Source: Nitrospirales bacterium (lineage in GTDB: Bacteria; Nitrospirota; Nitrospiria; Nitrospirales; UBA8639). From it: a DNA stretch of 64,000 nt. The position numbers were made by a program, and so were the translations under genes. Every line of letters starts with the position of its first letter. Within the stretch, counting starts at the first letter, position 1. The notes under the pieces are model-generated. The model saw nothing but the letters and a program-made list of their open reading frames with translations, made no database searches and was not told the origin of the DNA. Positions 1-8,876 of the stretch are shown piece after piece. The stretch is taken from NCBI GenBank assembly GCA_031315865.1, contig JALDRJ010000002.1, positions 62,001 to 126,000 on the forward strand. The letters run 5' to 3'.

Positions 1-174
1 GGCGTTCAACGAACGCTCAAGGACTACACTGAGGTGTCGAGAGGGATAAGGACTGAAATCCTACTAAGACTTCAGAAAGGAGATTTAATTCAAGGGACCG
101 TTGAAAACGGTTTATATACGGAACAACGAATCGGCATGCGGGCGTGTAACGGCCCCTGTCGAGCAGGCACATGA
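1..174 (+). CDS. Possible 3' end of a truncated unknown gene
   Basis: The first forward frame is open from base 1 to a TGA at 172-174, giving 57 residues cut by the window edge. The peptide includes TEILLRLQKGDLIQGTV and ends in CNGPCRAGT. Its composition is protein-like, but I do not recognise a family. It would converge on the outer-membrane factor gene that ends at 217. The short hairpin at 97-111 lies inside it. An open frame of this length can occur by chance, so confidence is low. Confidence 0.3.
   Translation, partial: GVQRTLKDYTEVSRGIRTEILLRLQKGDLIQGTVENGLYTEQRIGMRACNGPCRAGT
97..111. other. Short inverted repeat ACCGTT-GAA-AACGGT
   Basis: A perfect 6-bp stem with a 3-nt loop, followed on the plus strand by an AT-rich stretch (TTATATA). 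It lies in the space before the convergent efflux operon and could be a weak terminator. It also falls inside the possible partial ORF, so the role is unclear. Confidence 0.2.
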
Positions 175-216
175 TTCTATCGTGCAATCGACATTCAAGG
201 TGAAGACCATAGTCTC

Positions 217-1863
217 CTAATGGGATCGGGAGTCTTCGTCGTCTCGTTGATGCAGAGATGACTTCGTGAGATCATTATGCAAAGTGTTATCCTCCGCATG
301 AACATCGATTCCTCCGGCTGGATTGGGCTTGTCGAGATCGACGTATTGGAATGTCCCAAAAGGTTGAATCTCGTCATCCTTCGGTAATTGTTCACGATTC
401 CATCCTCCACCGAGCGCCCGAACAAGTTCCACGGTCGCTCTCAGGAGTTCGGCCTTCACCTGTACGAGCTCAATCCTGGCTGTCAGAGTAGCCACCTGTG
501 CATAAATCAGTTCGAGGCTGGAAGCCAGCCCCCCCTGATAGAGTTCCGTGGTGAGGTTCTGCGTTTTGACGGCGGCTCCCACTGCGGCGTTTTGCCGGTT
601 GGCCGCAAGAGTCAATTGGTTAGTCAGACTTAAATTGTTCTCGACCTCTCGAAAAGCATTCAACACCGTTGAACGGTAAAGATCTTCTGTTTCACGGTAG
701 GCGGACCAAGCCTGTTGTAATTGAGCGCGGCGATATCCACCCTGAAAAATTGGCAGCGAAATCGTCGATCCATACGACCAGAAACTATTGGCAAGTTTCA
801 TCAGACTAAAGCCAGAATCTTCGTATCCTCCACCGGCTGAAAATCGGACCTCAGGGAAAAAGGCAGCGCGGGCGATACCGATAGCCCGGTTGGCCTGTGC
901 CATCCGACGCTCCATTCCGGCAATGTCCGGTCGTCGCTCCAGCAACGTAGAGGGAAGCGTTTGGGGCATGGCGAAATCTTTGACTTCAAGATCTTTGATA
1001 GGCTGTATCGTGAAACTGGCCGGCATCCTATTGACGAGGATGGCAATGGCCTGTTCCGTCACCTGGCGCTGTCCATGTATCTGGGCTAGTTTTGTCTCCG
1101 TGCTGAACAGAAGCGATTCCACGCGGGCGACGTCCAATGCGGATGCGATTGCACCGGCAAACTGAGCCTTCACGAGATCAAGAGACTGCTTGTAGAGAGC
1201 GATTGATTGGCTATAGATAGCGGTCTGCGCGTCGTAGCTGCGGAGCGTGAAATAATTGGCCCCGATTTCCGCCTGCAGACTGAGTCGCGCGAGTCCATAC
1301 TCAGCAGCCAGTTCTTCGGCTCGATAAACTTCCATACGCGTGGCATTCCGAAGCGCCGACCAGAAATCAGGCTCCCAGGAGGCCAGCCCGCCCAGAGAAA
1401 TATTCGAATCGTGATTGCGTTCACCGGGAGCGCGAAACAAACGGTGATCGGACTGCCGATTGTCCGAAGCATCAAACCCAAGGCCAAGGCTTGGAAGGTA
1501 CCGCGACCGGGCTTTCATCATCATATCCCGGGCCTGGACGAACCGTTCGGCGGCAGCATGGAGATCAGGATTGGCTGCCATTGCTTGCTCTTCAAGCCAG
1601 TCCAGGATTGGGTCGTCGAACAGTTTCCACCAATCCGGCCGCAATGCCCCATCAGATGGCTTGGCCTCGACGAAAGGACTAGCCCCATGCCATGAAGCAG
1701 GTACGACATAGTTCGGAGGCTCATAGTCTGGTGCCAAATCCACCGCCGGAAACCAACTACATCCAGGAACAGTCAAGACGAAGCATAGCAGTCCAAAGAA
1801 CCAGAGATCTCTGCTTCGACAGGTTCGTAACGTTTGGGGACATGTCAAGAGTAGGTTGCGCAT
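217..1863 (-). CDS. RND efflux outer-membrane factor (NodT/OprM type)
   Basis: This 548-residue protein is the outer-membrane channel of a tripartite RND exporter. It has a lipoprotein signal with lipobox TVPGC (Cys about 35). Two OEP-type repeats follow, with typical segments such as the second-repeat LLERRPDIAGMERRMAQAN and a GGY near-repeat. The tail after about residue 500 is hydrophilic and low in complexity. The gene starts 17 bp after the membrane-fusion gene stop, so it is last in a leftward operon of permease halves, fusion protein and channel. The Shine-Dalgarno is weak (GGTCGGAA), so translation may depend on coupling. The substrate cannot be told from sequence. Confidence 0.9.
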   Translation of the reverse strand: MRNLLLTCPQTLRTCRSRDLWFFGLLCFVLTVPGCSWFPAVDLAPDYEPPNYVVPASWHGASPFVEAKPSDGALRPDWWKLFDDPILDWLEEQAMAANPDLHAAAERFVQARDMMMKARSRYLPSLGLGFDASDNRQSDHRLFRAPGERNHDSNISLGGLASWEPDFWSALRNATRMEVYRAEELAAEYGLARLSLQAEIGANYFTLRSYDAQTAIYSQSIALYKQSLDLVKAQFAGAIASALDVARVESLLFSTETKLAQIHGQRQVTEQAIAILVNRMPASFTIQPIKDLEVKDFAMPQTLPSTLLERRPDIAGMERRMAQANRAIGIARAAFFPEVRFSAGGGYEDSGFSLMKLANSFWSYGSTISLPIFQGGYRRAQLQQAWSAYRETEDLYRSTVLNAFREVENNLSLTNQLTLAANRQNAAVGAAVKTQNLTTELYQGGLASSLELIYAQVATLTARIELVQVKAELLRATVELVRALGGGWNREQLPKDDEIQPFGTFQYVDLDKPNPAGGIDVHAEDNTLHNDLTKSSLHQRDDEDSRSH

Positions 1864-1880
1864 TTCCGACCAGCCATTCC

Positions 1881-3182
1881 TTATAATTCTCTACCTGATG
1901 ATCGTTCTTTTGGTTCAGCAGGCTTTGTGGGTAACTTCTTCATAGACGTCTTGGGTTGAGAGGAGTCTATCGGCAATGGAGCCATCGGCTGAGAGGCATC
2001 AGCAGCGGTGTTGACGAGGTCATACCCTGGAGCCGGTGTCACGATACGAACCTTATCCCCTTCGAGTAAGGCTGCGCTCGGGTTGTTGACAATACGATCG
2101 TCCAGAGAAATCCCCTCCGCCACTTCGACGGCATTGTCGAAAAAATTGCTCACGGTTATGGGTTTCAAATGCACCCGGTCATCTTTCGTCACGACCGCGA
2201 CTTCGGTACCGTGTTCCTGGAACACTAATGTCGTCGAGGGAATCGTGAGCACATTCCTGTCAACCGGAGCCGTAAGTCTTACCTGCCCATACGACCCTGG
2301 CCAAAGAGCCATATCTTCGTTGTCGATCGTAAACACGGTAATCGCGGTTCGTGTGTCCACATCAAATCCACGGGCGACAGTCAGAAACTTCGCGGTAAAA
2401 TGCCGATTGGGCAGTTGTGGCACTATGACATCAGCCGTGAGACCTGGTTTCAGGAAAGGACCGAATGATTCCGGGACAGAGACGAAGAGGCGCAACAATC
2501 TCACGTCGGCCACCGTAAAGAGATTGCTGACCGAACCTGGCGTGCTAATCGTGCCTTCTTTGTTCACATAGTCGCCAACGTTGATATTCCGCACGGTTAC
2601 GACACCGTCATAGGGCGCCACGATGGTTTTAAAACGAATGAGGGCCCCGAAGTTTCTCACGTTCTGTTCTGCGGCTCTGACCTTCGCCAATTCTGCTTTT
2701 GCTTCTGCCACCTTCACTGAGATTGACTGCTCGGATACCGCATGGTTTTTTCTCAAGGCCAACCAGCGTTTCGCAGTGATTTTGGCCAACTCATACTTGG
2801 CACGCACGGACTCTAAATCGGCTTTGGCCTGATGATATTGCGCATCCAGGGCCGGCGCGTTGATTTCGGCGAGGACATCGCCCTCCTTCACCATTGCGCC
2901 GTAGTCCTTATACCACCCCTTGACGTACCCTGAGACCTGTGCATAGATGGGCGCTTGAAACCAGGCCTGGATATCTCCCGGCAAGGTAATGGTCTCAGAA
3001 GCGGGAACCGGCTTGGGATTGATGACCGCCACTGTCGGGATAGCATTTTCGAACGTCTGCTCACGGAGCAGCGAGGCATCGATGTTACTCTGATAGATCC
3101 GGTCCGCGATATAGAAGACACCCCCAAAAATCACGATAATGGCGATGATTCTTCCTAGTGAAAACTTGCTCATGTTAGGCAT
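1881..3182 (-). CDS. RND periplasmic membrane-fusion protein (HlyD/MFP family)
   Basis: The 433-residue adaptor of the first RND pump links inner-membrane permease and outer-membrane channel. It has an N-terminal membrane anchor (about 8-26), a barrel-sandwich/lipoyl hybrid region (about 60-110 and 190-215), a helical hairpin between them, and a beta-barrel ending in a proline/lysine-rich tail. The first ATG overlaps the permease stop by 8 bp and has AGGAGG only 3 nt upstream. A second ATG at 3173 gives a 12-nt spacing, so the exact start is open. The overlap implies translational coupling with the permease. Confidence 0.9.
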   Translation of the reverse strand: MPNMSKFSLGRIIAIIVIFGGVFYIADRIYQSNIDASLLREQTFENAIPTVAVINPKPVPASETITLPGDIQAWFQAPIYAQVSGYVKGWYKDYGAMVKEGDVLAEINAPALDAQYHQAKADLESVRAKYELAKITAKRWLALRKNHAVSEQSISVKVAEAKAELAKVRAAEQNVRNFGALIRFKTIVAPYDGVVTVRNINVGDYVNKEGTISTPGSVSNLFTVADVRLLRLFVSVPESFGPFLKPGLTADVIVPQLPNRHFTAKFLTVARGFDVDTRTAITVFTIDNEDMALWPGSYGQVRLTAPVDRNVLTIPSTTLVFQEHGTEVAVVTKDDRVHLKPITVSNFFDNAVEVAEGISLDDRIVNNPSAALLEGDKVRIVTPAPGYDLVNTAADASQPMAPLPIDSSQPKTSMKKLPTKPAEPKERSSGREL

Positions 3183-4887
3183 GCTCCTCCTGACGAACCG
3201 CTCGTCTGTTGTAGATCATCGCATAGACGCAAGGTACGAAAAATAACGTAAAGACGGTGGCGACCAGCAAACCACCGATAACGGCGCGACCCAACGGCGC
3301 ATTTTGCGAATACCCGACCGCCATGGGAACCATCCCGAAAATCATGGCTAACGCGGTCATCAGCACCGGACGGAAACGTGTCACTCCGGCTTCGATCGCC
3401 GCCCGCAGGGCGTCACTATGTTCTTGAAGTCGCTCACGGGCATAGGATACGACGAGAATCGAATTGGCCGTTGCGGTACCCATGGTCATAATGGCCCCGG
3501 TCAATGCGGGCTCGGAAAGTCGTGTGTGCGTCAGGAACAATGCCCATGCGATACCGGCCAGTGCGCCTGGTAACGCCGTAATGATGATGAAGGGATCCAG
3601 CCAGGACTGGAAGTTCACGACGATGAGCAAATAGACGAGAACAATCGCAACAATAAGCCCGACAATCAATTCGAAATAGGCATCGTGCATCAGGGCTGCC
3701 TGACCATGGATTTCGAGTGCGGCGCTTTTAGGCATTTCGTCCTCCATACTCTTCGCCACCTTCTCGACATCGGCAAGGACACTTCCGAGATCGCGCCCCT
3801 CGGCAGATATATAAATGTTAAACAGCGGCATGATGTTCCCATGGGTGATCACGCCCGGTGTGCCAACGGCTGAAATATTGGCAAGATTGCCGAGGAGCTG
3901 CACACCATGACCTTTCTCATCGCTATTACTATTACTTACTACGGAATGATCCGAAGACTTGACCGGTATGGTTTTGAGGCTATTCAGACTGTTGACCTGC
4001 GACTGCGGCGTATAGACGTTGATCAAGTAGGACATGCCGGTGCTCGGATCGAGCCAATAGGTCTGGTCGACCTGCTGGCTCCCGGCGGTGGTTAAAATCA
4101 AATTGTCGGCCATGTCCTTGAGAGACTTATTGACACCCAGCCCAAAAGTCCGGTTCCCTTCCACCATCAGCGTCGGCGTACGCATGGTTTGTTGAATAAC
4201 CACGTCAGCCGTACCGGGAATTTCCCGGAACTTGCCTACCAATTTTCTGGCATATTCGTAATTGGGATACATGTCAGGGCCGTTAATCTGCACATCGATC
4301 GGCGCGGGCGCTCCAAAGTTGAGGATCTTGGCCGTCAGATCCGACGGCTGAAACGTGAACTCGGTTCCGGGATACAGTTCCCTCAATCCCTTCCTGAGAA
4401 TCCGTCGATAGTCCCACACCGGCGACTTCTCATTCTTTAACAGAATCGTCAGATCACAATCCTGAGATCCGATCGTCGGAGTCGGAATGAATGCCAAGTT
4501 GTGTGGGCCGACCGGCAGACCACAATTACTGACGATATTTTCCACCTGACCCGGCAACAGCTCATCGATACTCTGGGAAACAAGCGTGGCAATACGCCCT
4601 GAAGCCTCGATACGGGTTCCGAGGGGAGCCCGCATGTGCATCGTCAGAACCCCGGACCTGATCTCAGGAAAGTAGTCCCGTCCGAGGAAGAAAAAGAGCG
4701 ATAGAGAACCGAGCGCAATGATCAAACAGATCATGACAAACTTGCCGCGGTTGGCGATAACCCGCTCAAGCAGCGAGCCATAACCCGCGCGAAATTGATT
4801 GAACCCATGTTCGAACCTTTTCTGAAAACGAACGAAGGGATTTTGCGAGGATTCGGTATCCGGCTGAGAATCACTGGGCTGGGACAT
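3175..4887 (-). CDS. RND permease, C-terminal half of a split pump
   Basis: This 570-residue protein equals the second half of an HAE1-type RND permease. It has TM7 (about 50-70), the second large periplasmic loop, and TM8-12 in the last 180 residues, including the GTATANSILVVSYARER segment. A complete RND permease is about 1,040-1,070 residues, and the two ORFs here sum to 1,069. The ATG at 4885-4887 lies inside the last codons of the N-terminal half (17-bp overlap, +1 frame) and has AAAGGA 6 nt upstream. The two can therefore be made as separate coupled polypeptides. The alternative is a recent or sequencing frameshift in the cytoplasmic linker between TM6 and TM7. Confidence 0.85.
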   Translation of the reverse strand: MSQPSDSQPDTESSQNPFVRFQKRFEHGFNQFRAGYGSLLERVIANRGKFVMICLIIALGSLSLFFFLGRDYFPEIRSGVLTMHMRAPLGTRIEASGRIATLVSQSIDELLPGQVENIVSNCGLPVGPHNLAFIPTPTIGSQDCDLTILLKNEKSPVWDYRRILRKGLRELYPGTEFTFQPSDLTAKILNFGAPAPIDVQINGPDMYPNYEYARKLVGKFREIPGTADVVIQQTMRTPTLMVEGNRTFGLGVNKSLKDMADNLILTTAGSQQVDQTYWLDPSTGMSYLINVYTPQSQVNSLNSLKTIPVKSSDHSVVSNSNSDEKGHGVQLLGNLANISAVGTPGVITHGNIMPLFNIYISAEGRDLGSVLADVEKVAKSMEDEMPKSAALEIHGQAALMHDAYFELIVGLIVAIVLVYLLIVVNFQSWLDPFIIITALPGALAGIAWALFLTHTRLSEPALTGAIMTMGTATANSILVVSYARERLQEHSDALRAAIEAGVTRFRPVLMTALAMIFGMVPMAVGYSQNAPLGRAVIGGLLVATVFTLFFVPCVYAMIYNRRAVRQEEHA

Positions 4888-6370
4888 GATGATCCTTTAA
4901 CATGTATTTGGCCATGGTCGGCACCAATGTACGTGAAAAGATGAACGATGCGAGCATCGAAATGATGACCGCTTCCGCCATGGGTTTGAACAGGTAACCG
5001 GCGACTCCGCCGAGTCCAAACAGCGGAAGCCAAACGATCGCGATACAGAGGGTTGCAACGAGCGTCGGCACAACAATTTGGTTCGCCGCGTCAATGATGG
5101 CTTGCTCGAGGGGCTTACCCATTTCAATATGACGATCGATATTCTCAATCATCACGGTCGCATCATCGACCAAAATACCTACCGCCAGCGCCAATCCGCC
5201 CAACGTCATCACATTGATCGTCTCTCCGAGATAATGCAGGCCGATAATAGCGGTAAGAATGGATAACGGAATCGATGTCCAGACGATGACTGTGGCCCGC
5301 CACGAGCCGATTAAGAACAGGACGATGAGGCCGACAAGCCCACCGGCGAGCAGCATTTCGTGCAGCACATCCGCTATCGATTCCTTCACGAACGTCGAGG
5401 CATCATCTATGAGTTTGATCTCCACACCCTCCGGAGAGATTTCCTTCGCGCGAGGAATCATTTTCTTGATTCCATCGACGACATCGATGGTCGAAGCCTC
5501 CGTACTCTTCATGGCGACGATGATGACGGTCTGCTTGCCATCCACGAGTACCGAGTTCTGTTGCACACGACCCATGAGTCGGACCGTGGCGACATCGCGC
5601 AAGTAGACAAAGGCATTCCCCTCCCGCTTGATCGGGAAATTGGCGAAATCCTCGATCTTGACGGGCGAGGCGTTCGTCTGGACGATCCAATCGGTCTGTT
5701 TGATCTTGATGTCTCCCGAAGGTAACACGAGATACTGCTGCTTGAGCGCATCATGAATATCTGACGGAGTCAGTTGACGAGCGAGCAATTTCTGCTGATC
5801 AAGATTGACCATCACCTGCATATCTTGCCCACCGTAAGGATGTGGCAGCACAATTCCCGGTACCGTCACCAACAGGGGGCGGATTCGCATGTAGGCAAGA
5901 TTGTAGAGCTCGGCCGGAGTCAGGTGTTCAGAACTTATCTGAATCATGGCGACCGGGATCGAAGACGGTGCGAGACGCATAACCATGGGAGGAGAAATAT
6001 CGGGAGGCAACGCATTGACCACGTTCTGCGCGATTCCCACGATATCGGCTTCAGCCCTGCCGACATCGACTTCATCTTGAAGAAAAATATTCGTGATGCT
6101 ACTGCCAAAATACGAGTGACTATGGATGTACTTAATGCCCTCTACGGTTGAAGTCAAAAAGCGTTCGAAGAGATACGTAATGCGCCCCTCCACCTCCTGT
6201 GGCAACATGCCTGAGTAAATCCAGACTACGGAAGTGACAGGGATCGTAATATTGGGAAACACATCCGTTGGCATATGGCCCACCGTTAGGACACCAAACA
6301 GGACAATAACGATGGTCATCACCACGAATGTGTACGGCCGACGCAAGGCAATAAGAACGATTTTATTCAT
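4871..6370 (-). CDS. RND permease, N-terminal half of a split pump
   Basis: This 499-residue protein holds TM1 (about 13-33), the first porter loop, and TM2-6 of an HAE1-type RND permease. The proton-relay aspartate pair is present in TM4 (AVGILVDDATVMIEN, about 405-420). It ends right after the TM6 segment at LKDHHVPAQ, where a normal permease continues through a cytoplasmic linker into TM7. The rest follows in another frame as the next gene. It is the first gene of the leftward operon. The Shine-Dalgarno is poor and the upstream 570 bp is AT-rich. Confidence 0.85.
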   Translation of the reverse strand: MNKIVLIALRRPYTFVVMTIVIVLFGVLTVGHMPTDVFPNITIPVTSVVWIYSGMLPQEVEGRITYLFERFLTSTVEGIKYIHSHSYFGSSITNIFLQDEVDVGRAEADIVGIAQNVVNALPPDISPPMVMRLAPSSIPVAMIQISSEHLTPAELYNLAYMRIRPLLVTVPGIVLPHPYGGQDMQVMVNLDQQKLLARQLTPSDIHDALKQQYLVLPSGDIKIKQTDWIVQTNASPVKIEDFANFPIKREGNAFVYLRDVATVRLMGRVQQNSVLVDGKQTVIIVAMKSTEASTIDVVDGIKKMIPRAKEISPEGVEIKLIDDASTFVKESIADVLHEMLLAGGLVGLIVLFLIGSWRATVIVWTSIPLSILTAIIGLHYLGETINVMTLGGLALAVGILVDDATVMIENIDRHIEMGKPLEQAIIDAANQIVVPTLVATLCIAIVWLPLFGLGGVAGYLFKPMAEAVIISMLASFIFSRTLVPTMAKYMLKDHHVPAQ

Positions 6371-6942
6371 AAGGAAGAGTTTTTTGAAAAAGGGTTAGGA
6401 TGACTAAACATTCATGGATAATAATGTTGATTTCGTTACTTCAGTGTCGCTCACAGACTAAGACGTGAGCTTCGGCATTGTAGCGACGAGCAAATTACTT
6501 GCCATCTCGTATACTCACGAATCTCCCCGCTAGTTCGTAACGTCAAAAGTGCAAAGATTGACGTAGGTTATCAGAGCCGAGTCATCGCTAAATTCATGTC
6601 ATTTTCACCTCTGAAAACTTGGCCTTAAAGAAATGCAAAATGAAATTTTGCACTGAGCGCACTGTTCGAAATCGCACGGCACGCGCCATAAACACAGAGA
6701 TGATTTTGAGGAAATCAAGAATGCATTCTGGTGAATTATCAAGTAAAAAAGGAGAGTTAGAACCAATCCATGTCGCCACGAGACTAGGCATTCAATTTGC
6801 TTGAACCTCACATCATCATTCGTTTGCAGCGATCAGATAAGATTTCAAAAATCAATGTGCGGTTAAAAATTTGAAAGCAACTTCTGTTTACCAATTTTTT
6901 AAAAATCCCTTCAGCCAACAAGGGGCAGAGAGGTACACAATA
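6371..6942. other. AT-rich divergent promoter region without a supported gene
   Basis: About 570 bp separate the leftward RND operon from rightward modA. The short ORFs here overlap each other on both strands and resemble nothing I recognise. The one structured element is the palindrome at 6634-6652. Both promoters are expected here, but I could not fix -35/-10 boxes with confidence. Confidence 0.5.
6634..6652. promoter_or_regulatory. Perfect 8-bp inverted repeat, operator-like
   Basis: TGCAAAAT-GAA-ATTTTGCA is a perfect palindrome with a 3-nt centre. It lies about 265 bp before the RND operon start and about 290 bp before modA. Its symmetry suits a dimeric repressor such as a TetR or MarR family member, but no such gene is adjacent. 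That role is inference. Confidence 0.4.
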
Positions 6943-7743
6943 ATGACAACGACAAGTATTTGGAAGAAACTGGGTATCGTGATCGCAGTCGGCGGAATAC
7001 TCAGCTTAGTGGCTACCAAGGAGTCCGTACAAGCAGAGCCTTTGACAGTCGGTGCTCCGCCAAGCATGAAGGCTGCGTTACAGGAAATCGTACCGATGTT
7101 CGAGGATGAATACGGTGAAAGCGTGAAGGTCGTCTACAGCGCTTCTCCAACGCTGCGTCGACAAGTTGAAAAAGGCGCTCCGATTGATGTCTTTCTTGGG
7201 GCATCGACCGAGGACGTGAACATCCTCCATGATAAAAACATGACACTCTATAATGGGCCTCAACCCTATGCCGAGACTTCCCTGGTGCTCGTCATGTCCT
7301 CGCAATCATACGCAATGCCGATCTCTTTTAATGAGGCGATTCCCAACCAAGCAACGATTGCTCTTGGGCACCCCCGCACGTCGTCCCTTGGGGAAGTCAC
7401 GTATCAAGCGCTGGCCGATCTTTCCCCTGTTCATAAGAAACAAGGCAAGTTTATCCATGCCAAGCATGCTGAAGATATCATGAACTTAATCCACACCGGC
7501 AAAGCGGAGATGGGAATCGTCTATCGCTCGGACGCCATCAGCAATGGGAAAGTCTATATTGTTGATGAAGAACCAACTGGGACGCATGTACCGGTCCAAT
7601 TAGGGCAGGCCATTGTATCTACCTGCCGCGAGGCTTCTTTGCCTGTCGCAAAGAAATTTTTTGACTACATGTTAAGCGCCCGCATACAAAAACTGATGCT
7701 CAAGTACGGCTTTGATTCCGTATCCCCGAATCAGCTTTCGTAA
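6943..7743 (+). CDS. modA: ModA-like molybdate/oxyanion-binding periplasmic protein
   Basis: This is a 266-residue type II periplasmic binding protein that would capture molybdate or a similar oxyanion for an ABC importer. A signal peptide covers about 1-31 (cut near VQA-EPL). The mature start EPLTVGAPPSMKAALQEI carries the ModA pattern of a small-residue anion loop, and APIDVFLGAS is the second typical segment. I chose the ATG at 6943 because GAGAGG lies 9 nt before it; the open frame upstream begins only at a TTG. No modB or modC is next to it, so it works with distant partners or has another role. Confidence 0.85.
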   Translation: MTTTSIWKKLGIVIAVGGILSLVATKESVQAEPLTVGAPPSMKAALQEIVPMFEDEYGESVKVVYSASPTLRRQVEKGAPIDVFLGASTEDVNILHDKNMTLYNGPQPYAETSLVLVMSSQSYAMPISFNEAIPNQATIALGHPRTSSLGEVTYQALADLSPVHKKQGKFIHAKHAEDIMNLIHTGKAEMGIVYRSDAISNGKVYIVDEEPTGTHVPVQLGQAIVSTCREASLPVAKKFFDYMLSARIQKLMLKYGFDSVSPNQLS

Positions 7744-7755
7744 TCTTCAGAGATG

Positions 7756-7779
7756 TCCCACGGGCTTTGGCCCGTGGGA
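7756..7779. terminator. Strong hairpin between convergent modA and CBS gene
   Basis: TCCCACGGGC-TTTG-GCCCGTGGGA is a perfect 10-bp GC-rich stem with a 4-nt loop, 12 bp after the modA stop. No T-run follows on either strand. It is a likely bidirectional terminator or mRNA-end stabiliser rather than a textbook intrinsic terminator. Confidence 0.6.
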
Positions 7780-7869
7780 TGCTAATCACTAAAATGTTAT
7801 TTCATCGTACAGAAGAAGAGCGGGAAGAGAGGGTCGGGCGATCTGGTCGCCTGGGACAGAATACAAGCC

Positions 7870-8637
7870 TTAATTCACACCAGAATAATACCTCAAAACA
7901 TCAGAGACAGATACCACTCCCATGATTTGACCATTTTCGGTCACCGCTAAATGGCGGGTCGCCTTTTCTTTCATTAATCGCACGGCTTCCACGATCGGAT
8001 CACTACTTTCGATCGAAATGACCGGCTCTCGCATACAAGTCTTCACCGTCGCGGTGGTTGCATCGACCCCGCCTCCCACAACCTCTCTGGTAAGCTCGGT
8101 ATCGGTAATATACCCGATAAACTCCTCCCCGCTTTGAACCAACAAGGATCCGACATTCCACTGATTCAGACTTTGTCCCGCTTCTTTCAGCGTAGCCTCC
8201 ATTGGAATCGCACGAATAGATTTTGACATGTATTCCGCGACGCGCGGCCCTGAGATATGTTTTCGACGAGCCCCATGCGTCGCCGCAGCTCGACGAGTCT
8301 CCAGGTCCGCGATACAACTCTCAAGAATTCGTAACCGCTGTCGGAGATTTTCCCGTTCCGACTCGTGCGTCATCCCTTCAGGGGCTTCATCAGGCCAATT
8401 CATCAGGCCCGCCGCTTCTCCAACCGTGGCATATTCATAGGCCTCAATCATCGGGGAAGAGCTTCCCAAAATGTCACTGATCAGATCGACGACCTTGGCA
8501 TCGTAGTCTAATAAATCTTCCGCGGTTGGCTCCGCTTTTAAGTAGCCCTTGAGGATAGATAATTGGCTTCGTAAACGTTCGATGTCACGATCAAGCGGAA
8601 CCCCTTGTTTGACGCGATTGACAAGCGAGCTGTCCAT
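7870..8637 (-). CDS. Cytoplasmic CBS-domain pair protein
   Basis: The 255-residue protein has a helical N-terminal part (about 1-125, charged, likely coiled coil near 90-120). A tandem CBS (Bateman) module follows at about 130-250, with motifs such as VGSLLVQSGEEFIGYITDTEL and ATRHLAVTENGQIMGVVSVS. CBS pairs usually bind adenine nucleotides and report energy state. No enzymatic or membrane domain is attached, so it is probably a stand-alone sensor or partner protein. AAAGGAGAGG directly precedes the ATG. It is separated by 239 bp from mgtE upstream, so co-transcription with the CBS-containing MgtE operon is possible but not shown. Confidence 0.8.
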   Translation of the reverse strand: MDSSLVNRVKQGVPLDRDIERLRSQLSILKGYLKAEPTAEDLLDYDAKVVDLISDILGSSSPMIEAYEYATVGEAAGLMNWPDEAPEGMTHESERENLRQRLRILESCIADLETRRAAATHGARRKHISGPRVAEYMSKSIRAIPMEATLKEAGQSLNQWNVGSLLVQSGEEFIGYITDTELTREVVGGGVDATTATVKTCMREPVISIESSDPIVEAVRLMKEKATRHLAVTENGQIMGVVSVSDVLRYYSGVN

Positions 8638-8876
8638 AACCTCTCCTTTCCTCAGAATAAAAAGCCGATGGCCATTGTGAATGATCGGTGAAGATAGTAT
8701 CCCAGGAGCTCGCAGACAGGCAACTCATCGAAAAAGAGCCGTTCGATTTTATGAGATTTCGTTACCGGCGTTGCGGTTATCCCGCAGACCGGCGATCCAT
8801 TAGCCAAAGGCCCTTTTCAACCTCAAAAGGTCATGTCTCCTAGGAAAATGCGCGTTGTGGAAAGGATGGTTACGAT

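Noticed and set aside
6594-6811. Small ORFs on both strands between the RND operon and modA
   Set aside because: They overlap each other, start at non-ATG or lack ribosome sites, and sit in AT-rich spacer.
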